Below, piece by piece: positions 1 through 9,748 of a stretch of DNA of 64,000 nt (the stretch's first letter is position 1; every line of letters begins with the position of its first letter). The DNA is from Salticus scenicus (lineage: Eukaryota > Arthropoda > Arachnida > Araneae > Salticidae), in the NCBI GenBank assembly GCA_963930645.1, contig OZ005652.1, positions 315,933,152 through 315,997,151 of the forward strand, in the 5' to 3' direction. Below the pieces are notes generated by a model. It was not told the origin of the DNA and ran no database searches. It saw only the letters and a list, made by a program, of their open reading frames with translations. A program made the translations under genes and the position numbers.

Positions 1-1162
1 CTGTGTTGTATTGTTTTTTTTCATTCGAAAAAAAAAAAATAGTTTTCTTTTCTTTTCTTTCTTTCTTTACTTATTTTAATCTGCATGTGTTTTAATTTTT
101 ATATATTTTAAAGTTATATTTGTTTTAATTTTTTTATTTATTTCATCTTTTTTATTCTGTCGATGTAAGTTTGAAGATGTTATTTATTTTTAATATGAAA
201 TATAATAACTTTAATAGCTTTCAATAAATTCTATTTTATAAATGAATGTTAGAATTGCAATGCAGTAACGATTTCTTTTCAAAATAAAATATTCAACCAT
301 TTAAAAAAAAAAAAAAAAAATGTTTCATCAACAAATTATATTGCTATTACTATTTAAAAAAAAAAGTTTTGCACCAATTTTTAATTCGCTAAAGAAATAT
401 TAGATTAAACAAATCAGAAGCTTTATTTAAGAAGTACTTCAAATAATTAAAACTGCTTTAATAATTTTTAGAACGCATGAAAATTAAAATGACAGTTTTC
501 CAATGCTTTATTAAACTATATTTTGCATCATACATATATCTGTACAAGTTTAGCAAATCTATTAATTTCACAAAAAAAAAAAAAAAAACTTTATTGACAC
601 ATTTAAGTATTTTTCAATAATGTTATAATATTGAATGCCATATTTTCCAGAGTTAAAAATTAATACTTTTTTTTTTTTTTTTTTCAGTAAGTAATAGTAA
701 TTTCAATCAATTTTAAAATAAATTAGTTATAAAAAGTTGTGGTTTAATAGTTTTTTTAGGGAGGAAACGATTACTGTGTTGAAAATTTAATATTCATAAT
801 TCAAAATGAAGTTTCACGAGAGAGAGCTTTTAATTAAGATTAGATTTCATTAATAAAATGTATTATCAAACATATATTGACATAATTAAAAAAAGAGAAG
901 AAATAAAATCAAAATTAAAACAATTAAAACTTGTTACTTTAAATTTTGTGTTGGTCATAATAAGAAACCTAATCATGGTATCATGGTTTCGATGCTCCAC
1001 GTTTTGCGTTTACCGTATATCATAGCGGAGCGGAAGGGATAAAAGTTTTAGTTTGAGTTTAAAGGTCATTTGCGTATCTGTACCACATGATTGTTTGACG
1101 TCATAGTGAATGTAAAAAAACTAAGGCTCGAAACAAACATTTGAACTTTAACGACATAGAAG
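1..1162. other. AT-rich non-coding stretch
   Basis: No gene or recognisable element is visible. The stretch is dominated by A and T runs, for example near 302-320, 573-588 and 667-684, with a slightly less AT-rich part from about 970 to 1130. Confidence 0.6.
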
Positions 1163-1271
1163 CCGCTAATGCGCAGATTATCTAGTTAAAATGCGGAAAA
1201 CTCTTGATTCGCACTTTAGCGGGTTATTTTAGTTAATCTGCAGATTAGCTAGGTAATCTGCACATTAACGG
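1163..1271. repeat. Small fold-back repeat (MITE-like)
   Basis: The first about 27 bases, CCGCTAATGCGCAGATTA and onward, are the imperfect reverse complement of the last 27, which end in TAATCTGCACATTAACGG. There are only a few mismatches. The inner part repeats the word TAATCTGC. No target duplication could be defined and no coding capacity is present. The superfamily is unknown. Confidence 0.55.
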
Positions 1272-1624
1272 ATTTTGAGCTTTAACAGTAACATATATAT
1301 TTAAATACTTCTCAATAAAGACAGCGTTCTTTGAAAAATGTGCGATATTTTTCAATTCAAAACTGTCATTGTGACTATATTGGTTAGCAATAAAACTTAA
1401 ATCTTCCTTCACTTTATTTTTATTTTTATATAATATACGAACTGAAGTAATTTATATACATAATACACATACTTGCCAACCATCTCATTAATAACCGTAC
1501 AATTGTTAATGCCCCCTTTCTCACATCACTATATTTCTATTCTCTTCAAATGTTGTTACGATTAAATAAGACTAAAATTATATTACTTACAAACTTTGAA
1601 TAAACACCATAAAATGCAATAAAC

Positions 1625-1666
1625 TCGCAACAATTGTTTCGGGACACACGACCCTTCATCAGGCGA
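1625..1666 (-). ncRNA. Hammerhead-ribozyme-like motif in PLE tail
   Basis: On the minus strand the order of elements is TCGC, CTGATGA, a short stem II closed by GGG and CCC, then GAA, then the self-complementary ACAATTGT as stem III, then T as the cleavage-site base, then GCGA pairing with the first TCGC as stem I. This is the layout of minimal type I hammerheads known from Penelope-like elements. One extra A follows CTGATGA before stem II, which departs from the usual closing pair. Activity is not shown by sequence alone. Confidence 0.7.
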
Positions 1667-1864
1667 ATAAAGTAAGCACGAGTGCTGCAGTCAAAGCGGC
1701 AACGCACAAAATCGTTGAAAATGAAAAGAAAAACTTTATAAAGTAGAAAATAAGTATAGCTACTGGTTTGAGTAGAATTGTACAAGAAAACAAGAAAATA
1801 AATAAATGAGTGAGTTTAAACATATAACAATCTAAGGATAACAAAAATTAAACGAAAATCTAAG

Positions 1865-4000
1865 TTATGTGAGTAATTTCCAAGCATCAGAGAAGAATGG
1901 AGTGGAAGAAATATCATTAACAAGATTTTTCGAATTTTTAAATATGTAAAATGCTTCATGAATATCCAAATGGGAGGAACAGACAGGAGATGAAATTATG
2001 TTAGTTTTGGAAAAATCAAAACGATGACCTTGAGACCAGCAGTGGGAAGCAACAGAAGATTTGGTAATCTCTTCATTACGAACATTCCGACGGTGCTCAT
2101 TTATTCTGTATTTCAAACGCCTCCTAGTTTGACCAATATAACCTAAGTTGCAGGACGAACACGGAATTAAATAAATTCCAGAACGGTTTTCGTTGGGAAT
2201 GGGATCCTTAAGAGAAGATAATTTAATTTTATTGACGAGTTTGTAAATAGCTTTGAAACCAAACGGTGAAAGAATTTTAGAGATTTTAAAAGAGAGTGAA
2301 GAATAAAAAGGTAAAACAACCGGGATGAGACTGTGATCGTTTAGTTTAGGAGCAGAACGTTTAGGATTCTTAAATTTATATAGAGCTTTATCGATGATAG
2401 ATGGATTATAGCCACGAGAGAGAGCAAGAGATTTTAAATAATTAATTTCTTTCGAAAGATTAGACGGATCAGAACAAATGTGTAAGGCACGATAAACATA
2501 AGTGTAAAAAGCAGACATTTTTTGTTGAGGGGCGTGGTTAGAGAGAGCATGCGGTGGCAAAGAGACCGAGAATGGTTTTCTAAAAACAGTAGTTGAGAAA
2601 CAATCATTTTCTTTATTCACAAGAACGTCAAGGAAAGGCAAAGAGCAATCCTGTTCAACCTCAGAAGTGAATTGAATGCATGGGTCGATCGAATTGACCA
2701 AAGAAAGTAAATTGGACAAATCGACATCAGGGGAGACAAGAACGAAAGTGTCATCCACATACCTAAACCAGTGAGGAAATTTATATACACCGAAGAGTTT
2801 TTCTTCAAAATAGTGCATATAAATGTCGCAAAGTAAAGGAGAGAGAGGACTACCCACGGCCATACCATCATTTTGGGAATAATAAGTACCATTAAAAATG
2901 AAGGCAGTTTGCCTGATACATAAATGAACTAAATTTACAAGTTCCTCAATTTCAATAGAAGAATAATGGAATTCACGTAGTCTTCTCTCTAAACAAACCA
3001 GAGCACCTTGAACCGGAACATTTGTAAAAAGTGATTTTACATCTAAAGAAATCATAGTATAGTTAGACGGAGAGATGCATTTAATTTTGTCCACAAAATC
3101 ATACGAGTTCTTAACAGTATAAAGATTAGTAGTAGTTAGATGAGAAAGAGAGTTTGAAAGAAATCGAGCAAGATTATAAGAAGCCGTACCAATATTAGAT
3201 ACAATAGGCCGAAAGCAGAGAGTGGGCTTATGAACTTTCGGAAGTGCATAAAAACGGGCACAATTAGCAGCAGAAGGAATAACCATGCGCTTGGTATAAT
3301 CATTAAGAATAACAGAATTTTTAACGTGGTATTTGACTTGATCAAGATGATCATTGGAAGGATCTTTTTTAAGTTTCGAATAGGGACCTGAAGTAAGCAA
3401 GGACTCAACATGGGAAATATAATCCGATTTGTTGAGTAGAACAGTTTGTCCTCCTTTATCAGCTCTTGTGACAATTAAATCGGGGGCGGAGTTTAATTCA
3501 GAGAGGGCGGATTTTTGAGAAGGAGTAAGGTTAGACTTTTGTGGATGATTATTGGTGGAAATAATGTTAGATAAAATGTAACGAAGAGATTCTAACTGGC
3601 CTGGAGAAATTTTACTATTTTTAAAGGAATTTTCAATGGGAGCGATCAAATCCGGAATGCAGGGTCTCGAAGTACGCTCAAAATTCTGACCCAAACTGAG
3701 CACGTCGCGTTGAGTATTAGTCAGAACGTGCGAAGAGAGATTAACAACAGTATTCTGAACAAGAGGAGAAATGGGAGAAGTAAAGGAGTTACGTTTAAGA
3801 AGATAATTAAATTTCTTATTTAAGTTAGTTTGTTGCCTAGAAGACTGAAACGCAACGTATGCGAAATTTCTTTTTTCAAAGGAAGAAAAATCATGAACAG
3901 AATTGCTAAGAGACAGATGTAAAGTATATAATTCCGACTCAATAGACGAGAGAGACTGTCGTATATATACTTTACATACTTTACATCTGTCTCTTAGCAA
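1865..4000 (-). CDS. Penelope-like RT/GIY-YIG protein, 5'-truncated
   Basis: The open frame of about 711 codons encodes a retrotransposon polyprotein. A reverse transcriptase comes first: RPIVSNIGTA; motif A SLDVKSLFTNVP near residue 315; motif B GMAVGSPLSPLLCD near 377; catalytic FRYVDDT near 412; then LPFLDVLV and FRKP. A C-terminal GIY-YIG endonuclease follows, with GIYLIPCSSCNLGYIGQT near 605-622, an Arg/His-rich helix and the late Glu and Asn expected of the family. Such proteins copy RNA at nicked targets. The first about 25 residues are read from the palindrome centre and the other arm, and the frame opens with TTG, so the true N-terminus is missing. The rest is uninterrupted and the catalytic residues are intact, so the loss of activity, if any, is recent. 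It differs from the plus-strand copy by roughly ten residues and one codon insertion (GPYSK versus GYSK). Confidence 0.9.
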   Translation of the reverse strand: MLRDRCKVCKVYIRQSLSSIESELYTLHLSLSNSVHDFSSFEKRNFAYVAFQSSRQQTNLNKKFNYLLKRNSFTSPISPLVQNTVVNLSSHVLTNTQRDVLSLGQNFERTSRPCIPDLIAPIENSFKNSKISPGQLESLRYILSNIISTNNHPQKSNLTPSQKSALSELNSAPDLIVTRADKGGQTVLLNKSDYISHVESLLTSGPYSKLKKDPSNDHLDQVKYHVKNSVILNDYTKRMVIPSAANCARFYALPKVHKPTLCFRPIVSNIGTASYNLARFLSNSLSHLTTTNLYTVKNSYDFVDKIKCISPSNYTMISLDVKSLFTNVPVQGALVCLERRLREFHYSSIEIEELVNLVHLCIRQTAFIFNGTYYSQNDGMAVGSPLSPLLCDIYMHYFEEKLFGVYKFPHWFRYVDDTFVLVSPDVDLSNLLSLVNSIDPCIQFTSEVEQDCSLPFLDVLVNKENDCFSTTVFRKPFSVSLPPHALSNHAPQQKMSAFYTYVYRALHICSDPSNLSKEINYLKSLALSRGYNPSIIDKALYKFKNPKRSAPKLNDHSLIPVVLPFYSSLSFKISKILSPFGFKAIYKLVNKIKLSSLKDPIPNENRSGIYLIPCSSCNLGYIGQTRRRLKYRINEHRRNVRNEEITKSSVASHCWSQGHRFDFSKTNIISSPVCSSHLDIHEAFYIFKNSKNLVNDISSTPFFSDAWKLLT

Positions 4001-6035
4001 TTCTGTTCATGATTTTTCTTCCTTTGAAAAAAGAAATTTCGCATACGTTGCGTTTCAGTCTTCTAGGCATCAAACTAACTTAAATAAGAAATTTAATTAT
4101 CTTCTTAAACGTAACTCCTTTACTTCTCCCATTTCTCCTCTTGCTCAGAATACTGTTGTTAATCTCTCTTCGCACGTTCTGACTAATACTCAACGCGACG
4201 TGCTCAGTTTGGGTCTGAATTTTGCGCGTACTTCGAGACCCTGCATTCCGGATTTGATCGCTCCCATTGAAAATTCCTTTAAAAATAGTAAAATTTCTCC
4301 AGGCCAGTTAGAATCTCTTCGTTACATTTTATCTAACATTATTTCCACCAATAATCATCCACAAAAGTCTAACCTTTCTCCTTCTCAAAAATCCGCCCTC
4401 TCTGAATTAAACTCCGCCCCCGATTTAATTGTCACAAGAGCTGATAAAGGAGGACAAACTGTTCTACTCAACAAATCGGATTATATTTCCCATGTTGAGT
4501 CCTTGCTTACTTCAGGTTATTCGAAACTTAAAAAAGATCCTTCCAATGATCATCTTGATCAAGTCAAATACCACGTTAAAAATTCCGTTATTCTTAATGA
4601 TTATACCAAGCGCATGGTTATTCCTTCTGCTGCTAATTGTGCCCGTTTTTATGCACTTCCGAAAGTTCATAAGCCCACTCTCTGCTTTCGGCCTATTGTA
4701 TCTAATATTGGTACGGCTTCTTATAATCTTGCTCGATTTCTTTCAAACTCTCTTTCTCATCTAACTACTACTAATCTTTATACTGTTAAGAACTCGTATG
4801 ATTTTGTGGACAAAATTAAATGCATCTCTCCGTCTAACTATACTATGATTTCTTTAGATGTAAAATCACTTTTTACAAATGTTCCGGTTCAAGGTGCTCT
4901 GGTTTGTTTAGAGAGAAGACTACGTGAATTCCATTATTCTTCTATTGAAATTGAGGAACTTGTAAATTTAGTTCATTTATGTATCAGGCAAACTGCCTTC
5001 ATTTTTAATGGTACTCATTATTCCCAAAATGATGGTATGGCCATGGGTAGTCCTCTCTCTCCTTTACTTTGCGACATTTATATGCACTATTTTGAAGAAG
5101 AACTCTTCGGTGTATATAAATTTCCTCACTGGTTTAGGTATGTGGATGACACTTTCGTTCTTGTCTCCCCTGATGTCGATTTGTCCAATTTACTTTCTTT
5201 GGTCAATTCGATTGACCCATGCATTCAATTCACTTCTGAGGTTGAACAGGATTGCTCTTTGCCTTTCGTTGACGTTCTTGTGAATAAAGAAAATGATTGT
5301 TTCTCAACTACTGTTTTTAGAAAACCATTCTCGGTCTCTTTGCTACCGCATGCTCTCTCTAACCACGCCCCTCAACAAAAAATGTCTGCTTTTTACACTT
5401 ATGTTTATCGTGCCTTACACATTTGTTCTGATCCGTCTAATCTTTCGAAAGAAATTAATTATTTAAAATCTCTTGCTCTCTCTCGTGGCTATAATCCATC
5501 TATCATCGATAAAGCTGTATATAAATTTAAGAATCCTAAACGTTCTGCTCCCAAACTAAACGATCACAGTCTCATCCCAGTTGTTTTACCTTTTTATTCT
5601 TCACTCTCTTTTAAAATCTCTAAAATTCTTTCACCGTTTGGTTTCAAAGCTATTTACAAACCCGTCAATAAAATTAAATTATCTTCTCTTAAGGATCCCA
5701 TTCCCACCGAAAACCGTTCTGGAATTTATTTAATTCCGTGTTCGTCCTGCAACTTAGGTTATATTGGTCAAACTAGGAGGCGTTTGAAATACAGAATAAA
5801 TGAGCACCGTCGGAATGTTCGTAATGAAGATATTACCAAATCTTCTGTTGCTTCCCACTGCTGGTCTCAAGGTCATCGTTTTGATTTTTCCAAAACTAAC
5901 ATAATTTCATCTCCTGTCTGTTCCTCCCATTTGGATATTCATGAAGCATTTTACATATTTAAAAATTCGAAAAATCTTGTTAATGATATTTCTTCCACTC
6001 CTTTCTTCTCTGATGCTTGGAAATTACTCACATAA
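3903..6035 (+). CDS. Penelope-like RT/GIY-YIG protein, second copy
   Basis: This is the mirror copy of the minus-strand PLE protein, about 710 codons, again intact from motif to motif: SLDVKSLFTNVP near residue 318, GMAMGSPLSPLLCD, YVDD near 412, and a GIY-YIG nuclease from about 605 to the end. Differences from its twin include V to M in motif B, KL to EL, FLDV to FVDV and NENRS to TENRS. The opening codons (TTG at 3903) lie in the opposite arm, so this copy is 5'-truncated at about the same point as its twin. The stop at 6033-6035 is followed by about 285 bp of non-coding tail with the ribozyme-like motif. The product would be reverse transcriptase plus endonuclease. No promoter is recognised upstream. 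Confidence 0.9.
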   Translation: MLRDRCKVYNSDSIDERDCRIYTLHTLHLSLSNSVHDFSSFEKRNFAYVAFQSSRHQTNLNKKFNYLLKRNSFTSPISPLAQNTVVNLSSHVLTNTQRDVLSLGLNFARTSRPCIPDLIAPIENSFKNSKISPGQLESLRYILSNIISTNNHPQKSNLSPSQKSALSELNSAPDLIVTRADKGGQTVLLNKSDYISHVESLLTSGYSKLKKDPSNDHLDQVKYHVKNSVILNDYTKRMVIPSAANCARFYALPKVHKPTLCFRPIVSNIGTASYNLARFLSNSLSHLTTTNLYTVKNSYDFVDKIKCISPSNYTMISLDVKSLFTNVPVQGALVCLERRLREFHYSSIEIEELVNLVHLCIRQTAFIFNGTHYSQNDGMAMGSPLSPLLCDIYMHYFEEELFGVYKFPHWFRYVDDTFVLVSPDVDLSNLLSLVNSIDPCIQFTSEVEQDCSLPFVDVLVNKENDCFSTTVFRKPFSVSLLPHALSNHAPQQKMSAFYTYVYRALHICSDPSNLSKEINYLKSLALSRGYNPSIIDKAVYKFKNPKRSAPKLNDHSLIPVVLPFYSSLSFKISKILSPFGFKAIYKPVNKIKLSSLKDPIPTENRSGIYLIPCSSCNLGYIGQTRRRLKYRINEHRRNVRNEDITKSSVASHCWSQGHRFDFSKTNIISSPVCSSHLDIHEAFYIFKNSKNLVNDISSTPFFSDAWKLLT

Positions 6036-6320
6036 CTTAGATTTTCGTTTAATTTTTGTTATCCTTAGATTGTTATATGTTTAAACTCACTCATTTATTT
6101 ATTTTCTTGTTTTCTTGTACAATTCTACTCAAACCAGTAGCTATACTTATTTTCTACTTTATAAAGTTTTTCTTTTCATTTTCAACGATTTTGTGCGTTG
6201 CCGCTTTGACTGCAGCACTCGTGCTTACTTTATTCGCCTGATGAAGGGTCGTGTGTCCCGAAACAATTGTTGCGAGTTTATTGCATTTTATGGTGTTTAT
6301 TCAAAGTTTGTAAGTAATAT
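6036..6320 (+). mobile_element. PLE 3' tail (pLTR-like), plus copy
   Basis: This non-coding tail follows the RT/GIY-YIG frame. The same sequence occurs inverted at 1581-1864, and its last about 130 bp recur at 31313-31440 (inverted), 31446-31580 and 30837-30977. It contains the hammerhead-like motif and ends near TTTGTAAGTAATA. A few more bases (TTTTTACAACGC) are shared with another copy near 31300, so the true 3' end may lie slightly further right. Confidence 0.8.
6234..6275 (+). ncRNA. Hammerhead-ribozyme-like motif in PLE tail
   Basis: TCGC is at 6234-6237, CTGATGA at 6238-6244, and the stem II arms GGG and CCC at 6246-6248 and 6257-6259. GAA is at 6260-6262, self-complementary ACAATTGT at 6263-6270, the predicted cleavage-site base T at 6271, and GCGA at 6272-6275. 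Stem I pairs TCGC with GCGA. Stem III has almost no loop, which in PLE hammerheads favours dimeric folding. An unpaired A at 6245 is unusual. Confidence 0.72.
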
Positions 6321-6448
6321 TTTTACAACGCCAGTTTATTGATGCTTCTTTATTAAGGACTAAAATTACTCTAAAAAGTTATTGGTGTGAAAAAAAAGGC
6401 GGGTAGTAAAAATTGTACGGTTCATAATGAGATGGTTGGCAAGTATGT

Positions 6449-6990
6449 AAACATAACAATGCATAAAGTAAATCTTTTCCGATAAATTATTGTAAGGTAT
6501 CATGAAGTAAACATTAAACAATTTGAATCGTACTTACTAGTTTTGGTCAGTTTAACTCTTTGAAACTGTACGATTTCTTTTATAATTTCTATGAAAATAT
6601 AGTTTCTTGATTAAAATTATTTAAAGAAGTAATTTCTAAAGACTAAAATATCCTTAATATTAATCTCTCCCCACAAAAATAAATAAATAAATAAAATAAA
6701 ATAAAATAAAATAAAATAAAATAAATAAATAGAAAAAATAAAGTAATATGTAAACTAAATTATTAATCTTTTGACTATGATGATAGTTAAGAAGTGATTT
6801 AATAAGTCTGCATTGCATTCCAATACCATTTTTTTTTTAAGGACTGAGGACTATTAGTCTCAATCTGGGATTTTTGCGGCTTCATTTTTCGATAGTTGGA
6901 CATTTGTCGAAATAATTTTTCGATAGTTGGACATTTATCGAAATCTAAAATTTATCGAAAATATAATTGAATAATTTGAAAGCGATGTTA

Positions 6991-7022
<32 letters not shown>

Positions 7023-7148
7023 CTAATAGTCCTAAACTAAATCTGCTTTTGCCAGAATTTCATTAAAATCTTTTTTTTTTTTTGAAAGAAAAATAAAATA
7101 AAATTAATAATAATGAGTATCGTTACAGGCGATATCGAAGCGATTTTT
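6449..7148. other. AT-rich spacer with small inverted repeat
   Basis: No gene is visible. (AAATA)n and A runs fill 6670-6740. A 12-bp inverted pair, AGGACTATTAGT at 6847-6858 and its complement at 7022-7033, flanks a segment with two copies of a TTTTCGATAGTTGGACATTT unit. This could be a small MITE of about 190 bp. Confidence 0.5.
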
Positions 7149-7743
7149 ACTTTCTCTTACCCATAAGGTAGAGAAAGTATTCTTTTTGGGTCAAATTTTC
7201 GAACGTGAGATTTTGTTATATTTACACGTTTTGAGGTCCCCTGAATACGAAAATCACATTTTTAGCAAATGGTCTGCGGGTGTATGTCTGTGTGTGTGTG
7301 TGTCTGTTATCAGCATATCTCAAAAACAAATTATGGCAGAAAGTTCAAACTTGGTATTCTAAATGTCTATCATATACGGATGCTACAGTAAGCTTTTCGT
7401 TAAGATCAAGCAAATGGTTCATGTACAGGGACAATCAAGAGAATTCTAATACATTACGTCTATGGGGGAAATTGCAGGTAAGTAGAGTTTAACGTCTATA
7501 GACTGCACTAAACCAAATGAAATGAATATATATTTTTTGTAATAGAGATAGTTAACTGGGAAAAAAAAATTCTGTATGTAGGAGCCTCGCTTCCCCCCTG
7601 GGGGTAAAGTCCCCCCTCGAGGGGAGTACATTTTCATGATGGGTATCTTTCAAAAGAGCTCGCCAATACCTTTAAAACGAATGGTTGAACCATCCATCTG
7701 CGATAATTTAAAACAAAGTTATCGATTTTTTTTAGAAAAATAT

Positions 7744-7776
<33 letters not shown>

Positions 7777-8012
7777 AGAATAAAATGGACTTTTTTTTCG
7801 ATATTTGGTGTTATAAATGTAGGTGCATTAAAGAAACGGGGGGTTGAGGGGGGCGGTAGCCCCCCTCACACAGAACTAATTATCATATAAAACTCTCCCG
7901 AAGCCTAATTTGAATTGTTTACATAACATCGTTATCTTACCTCTTAATCCCCAACCTGTATTTATAGTATTAAATTTCAGGGTAAGAGAAAGTGGTGTGA
8001 GTGACACACCAG
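7149..8012 (+). mobile_element. DINE-1/HINE-like element, copy a
   Basis: This non-coding element has perfect 14-bp subterminal inverted repeats, ACTTTCTCTTACCC at 7149 and its complement ending at 7993. A GT/GTCT-type microsatellite lies at about 7281-7305, then one unit related to the 173-bp repeats elsewhere in the window, then a CCCCCCTGGGGG hairpin block near 7594. It ends in a short hairpin (GGTGTG-AGTGA-CACACC). The order of subTIR, microsatellite, tandem unit and 3' hairpin is that of DINE-1/HINE elements, which derive from Helitron-type transposons. A diverged full-length copy lies inverted at 51449-52345. Short open frames inside are not conserved. Confidence 0.65.
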
Positions 8013-8309
8013 ATTATTTTTAATAATTTTGAATTAGGAAATAAAAAGTGCGCGTGCAATAATATTAAATAAAAACAAGAAAAAAATGAATTTTAATGAT
8101 TTATTTATTTTATTTATTTTTTATTTTTTATTTATTTTATTTTATTTTTATTTATTTTTATTTTTTTTTTGGGGGGGGGGGCATAAGATGAAATAATGCT
8201 TTCACGCAAAAAAATTAAAAGTTATAAAATATTAAATTTGCTCATGCATATAAAAAATGTGTATTAAAACGAGTTGAAGAAGGAAGCGAAATAAGTATTG
8301 AGTTATCTA
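8013..8309. other. Low-complexity spacer
   Basis: This holds TTTAT repeats and a ten-base G run (about 8101-8181). No gene or element is recognised. Confidence 0.6.
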
Positions 8310-9748
8310 TCTATAATAATAAAAGAAGATGTCTGTCTGTCTGTCTGAGCATCTATACGTTCAGCCCCTACTGAACGCAGAAAAGCAGACGATTTTCTAA
8401 GCTGTCTCGATCGGAAACAAAACACATGCGAGACAACTGTCTGCGATGAAAAAGGAAATGAATGTAACCAATTAAGATATCACGTGCTTTATAGTGGGGA
8501 TAAAAATTGCAATTTTCAAACTTTTTCAAATTTTTATTCACGTTACATTTAAATTAATATTTAACCTAGACAGCATATTATAAAGCTACTGTTCAATTTT
8601 CCTGAAAATATCTGAATAAACAAAAAAAAAAAAAAAAAAAAAAAACATTTTTATTGGGAAAAGATTATATTTTGCAGTATTTTAAATTGAGATATGCCGT
8701 TGAAATTTCGTAGTATTTTGGTTTTAATGCCTGATAATTCGATTGTGAATCTTTTTGAAAGAGCAGAATTATTAGGAAAGCTTGAAGCAGAGGAAGAAAG
8801 GGCGAAAATTACAAAAAAAAAAAAAAAAAAAAAAGTTAAAAAGTTACTTTTTATTTTACAATAATGATTAAATTCTTCTTAATACATCACATCATTCGAA
8901 AGATATTTTAAAGTACTTTTATATTATCGAAAGTGGAATTTGAGATTTCACCTGATTTACTAGTTTTAAGGTGTCCTGATTAGGTTTTCTTTTGTATCTC
9001 AGCTACTAATTAAAATAATTTTATAAGTAATACATCATTTGAAAGCTTTGTTGATTTGGAATTGAACAGTAGATTACAGAAATTTGTACCGCCAGATGGC
9101 GCTGTGATATTTTACAATTTCAATGTTTAAAATTCTAATTATGATTAAATTATTTTTAATACATCATTCAAAAAATATTTTAAAGTACTTTTATATTATC
9201 GAAAGTGCAATTCGAGATTTCACCTGATTTACATGTTTTAAGGTGTCCTGATTAGGCTTTCTTTTGTATCTCGGCTACTAATTAAAATAATTTCATAAGT
9301 AATACATCATTTGAAAGCTTTGTTGATTTGGAATTGAACAATACATTACAGAAATTTCTACCGCCAGATGGTGCTGTAATATTTTAAATTTTTAATATTT
9401 CAAATTCTAATGAGCGAAGAAGGTGTTGTAAGTTATAAAACGAGGATAAGGCGCCGCAGGCGCTACCGAGCGGGACTTAGCTCAGAAATTTAAGTAGTAA
9501 GTCAGAAATTTTAAAGATCCTAACACGGTGAGCGAACACGCTGTTTCGGATATTGAAAAGGAAAGAGGGCGCCGAAAGCGCTACCGCACGGGAATTTACT
9601 GCGATTAAATTTTTCAATAAGCTATTTTCATTATTTATCAATAAGCTGTTATTAGACCTGAAACGGGAAAAAGGCTCCACCGAGCGGGAGTTTCGTAAAG
9701 TCGAATTTTTCAGGGATCGCAAACCAGCTGGTCGCCGAAGGTGGCTAG
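8310..9748 (+). mobile_element. Helitron-type element H2, plus copy
   Basis: It begins after A with TCTATAATAATAAAAGAAG and a (GTCT)n run. It carries two copies of a roughly 271-bp tandem unit (marker GGTGTCCTGATTAGG near 8971 and 9242). It ends at a hairpin CGCCGAAGGTGG followed by CTAG (9745-9748) and T. TC at the 5' end, a hairpin plus CTAG at the 3' end and insertion between A and T are Helitron hallmarks. The inverted relative at 35788-38828 shares both ends. It has no Rep/helicase gene, so it is non-autonomous. A small frame (9553-9759), alanine- and arginine-rich, is open in both copies but may only reflect recent shared ancestry. Confidence 0.75.

Larger units (their letters stand above)
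1467..6448. repeat. 5-kb palindrome of two PLE copies
   Basis: The segment is symmetric about position 3957. The left arm (about 1581-3925) is a minus-strand PLE copy and the right arm (about 3970-6320) a plus-strand copy, almost identical. About 40 bp of non-shared sequence lies at the centre. Outside both PLE 3' ends the flanks are also inverted: CATACTTGCCAACCATCTCA at 1468-1487 reappears as its reverse complement at about 6428-6447, more diverged in between. The symmetry therefore exceeds the element itself. Alternatives are an inverted duplication of the locus, or insertion of a PLE dimer into a pre-existing fold-back repeat. Confidence 0.85.

Noticed and set aside
1546..1844. Small frames in the PLE tail, mirrored at 6056-6342
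   Set aside because: They lie in the non-coding tail over the ribozyme-like motif and continue into different flanks.
2617..5283. 91-112-codon frames inside the PLE coding regions
   Set aside because: They are alternative-frame shadows of the RT frame, mirrored in both arms.
8335..8347. CRISPR-like regular repeats in GTCT and 171-173-bp arrays
   Set aside because: Eukaryotic context, no unique spacers, and units that are contiguous. These are microsatellites and minisatellites.
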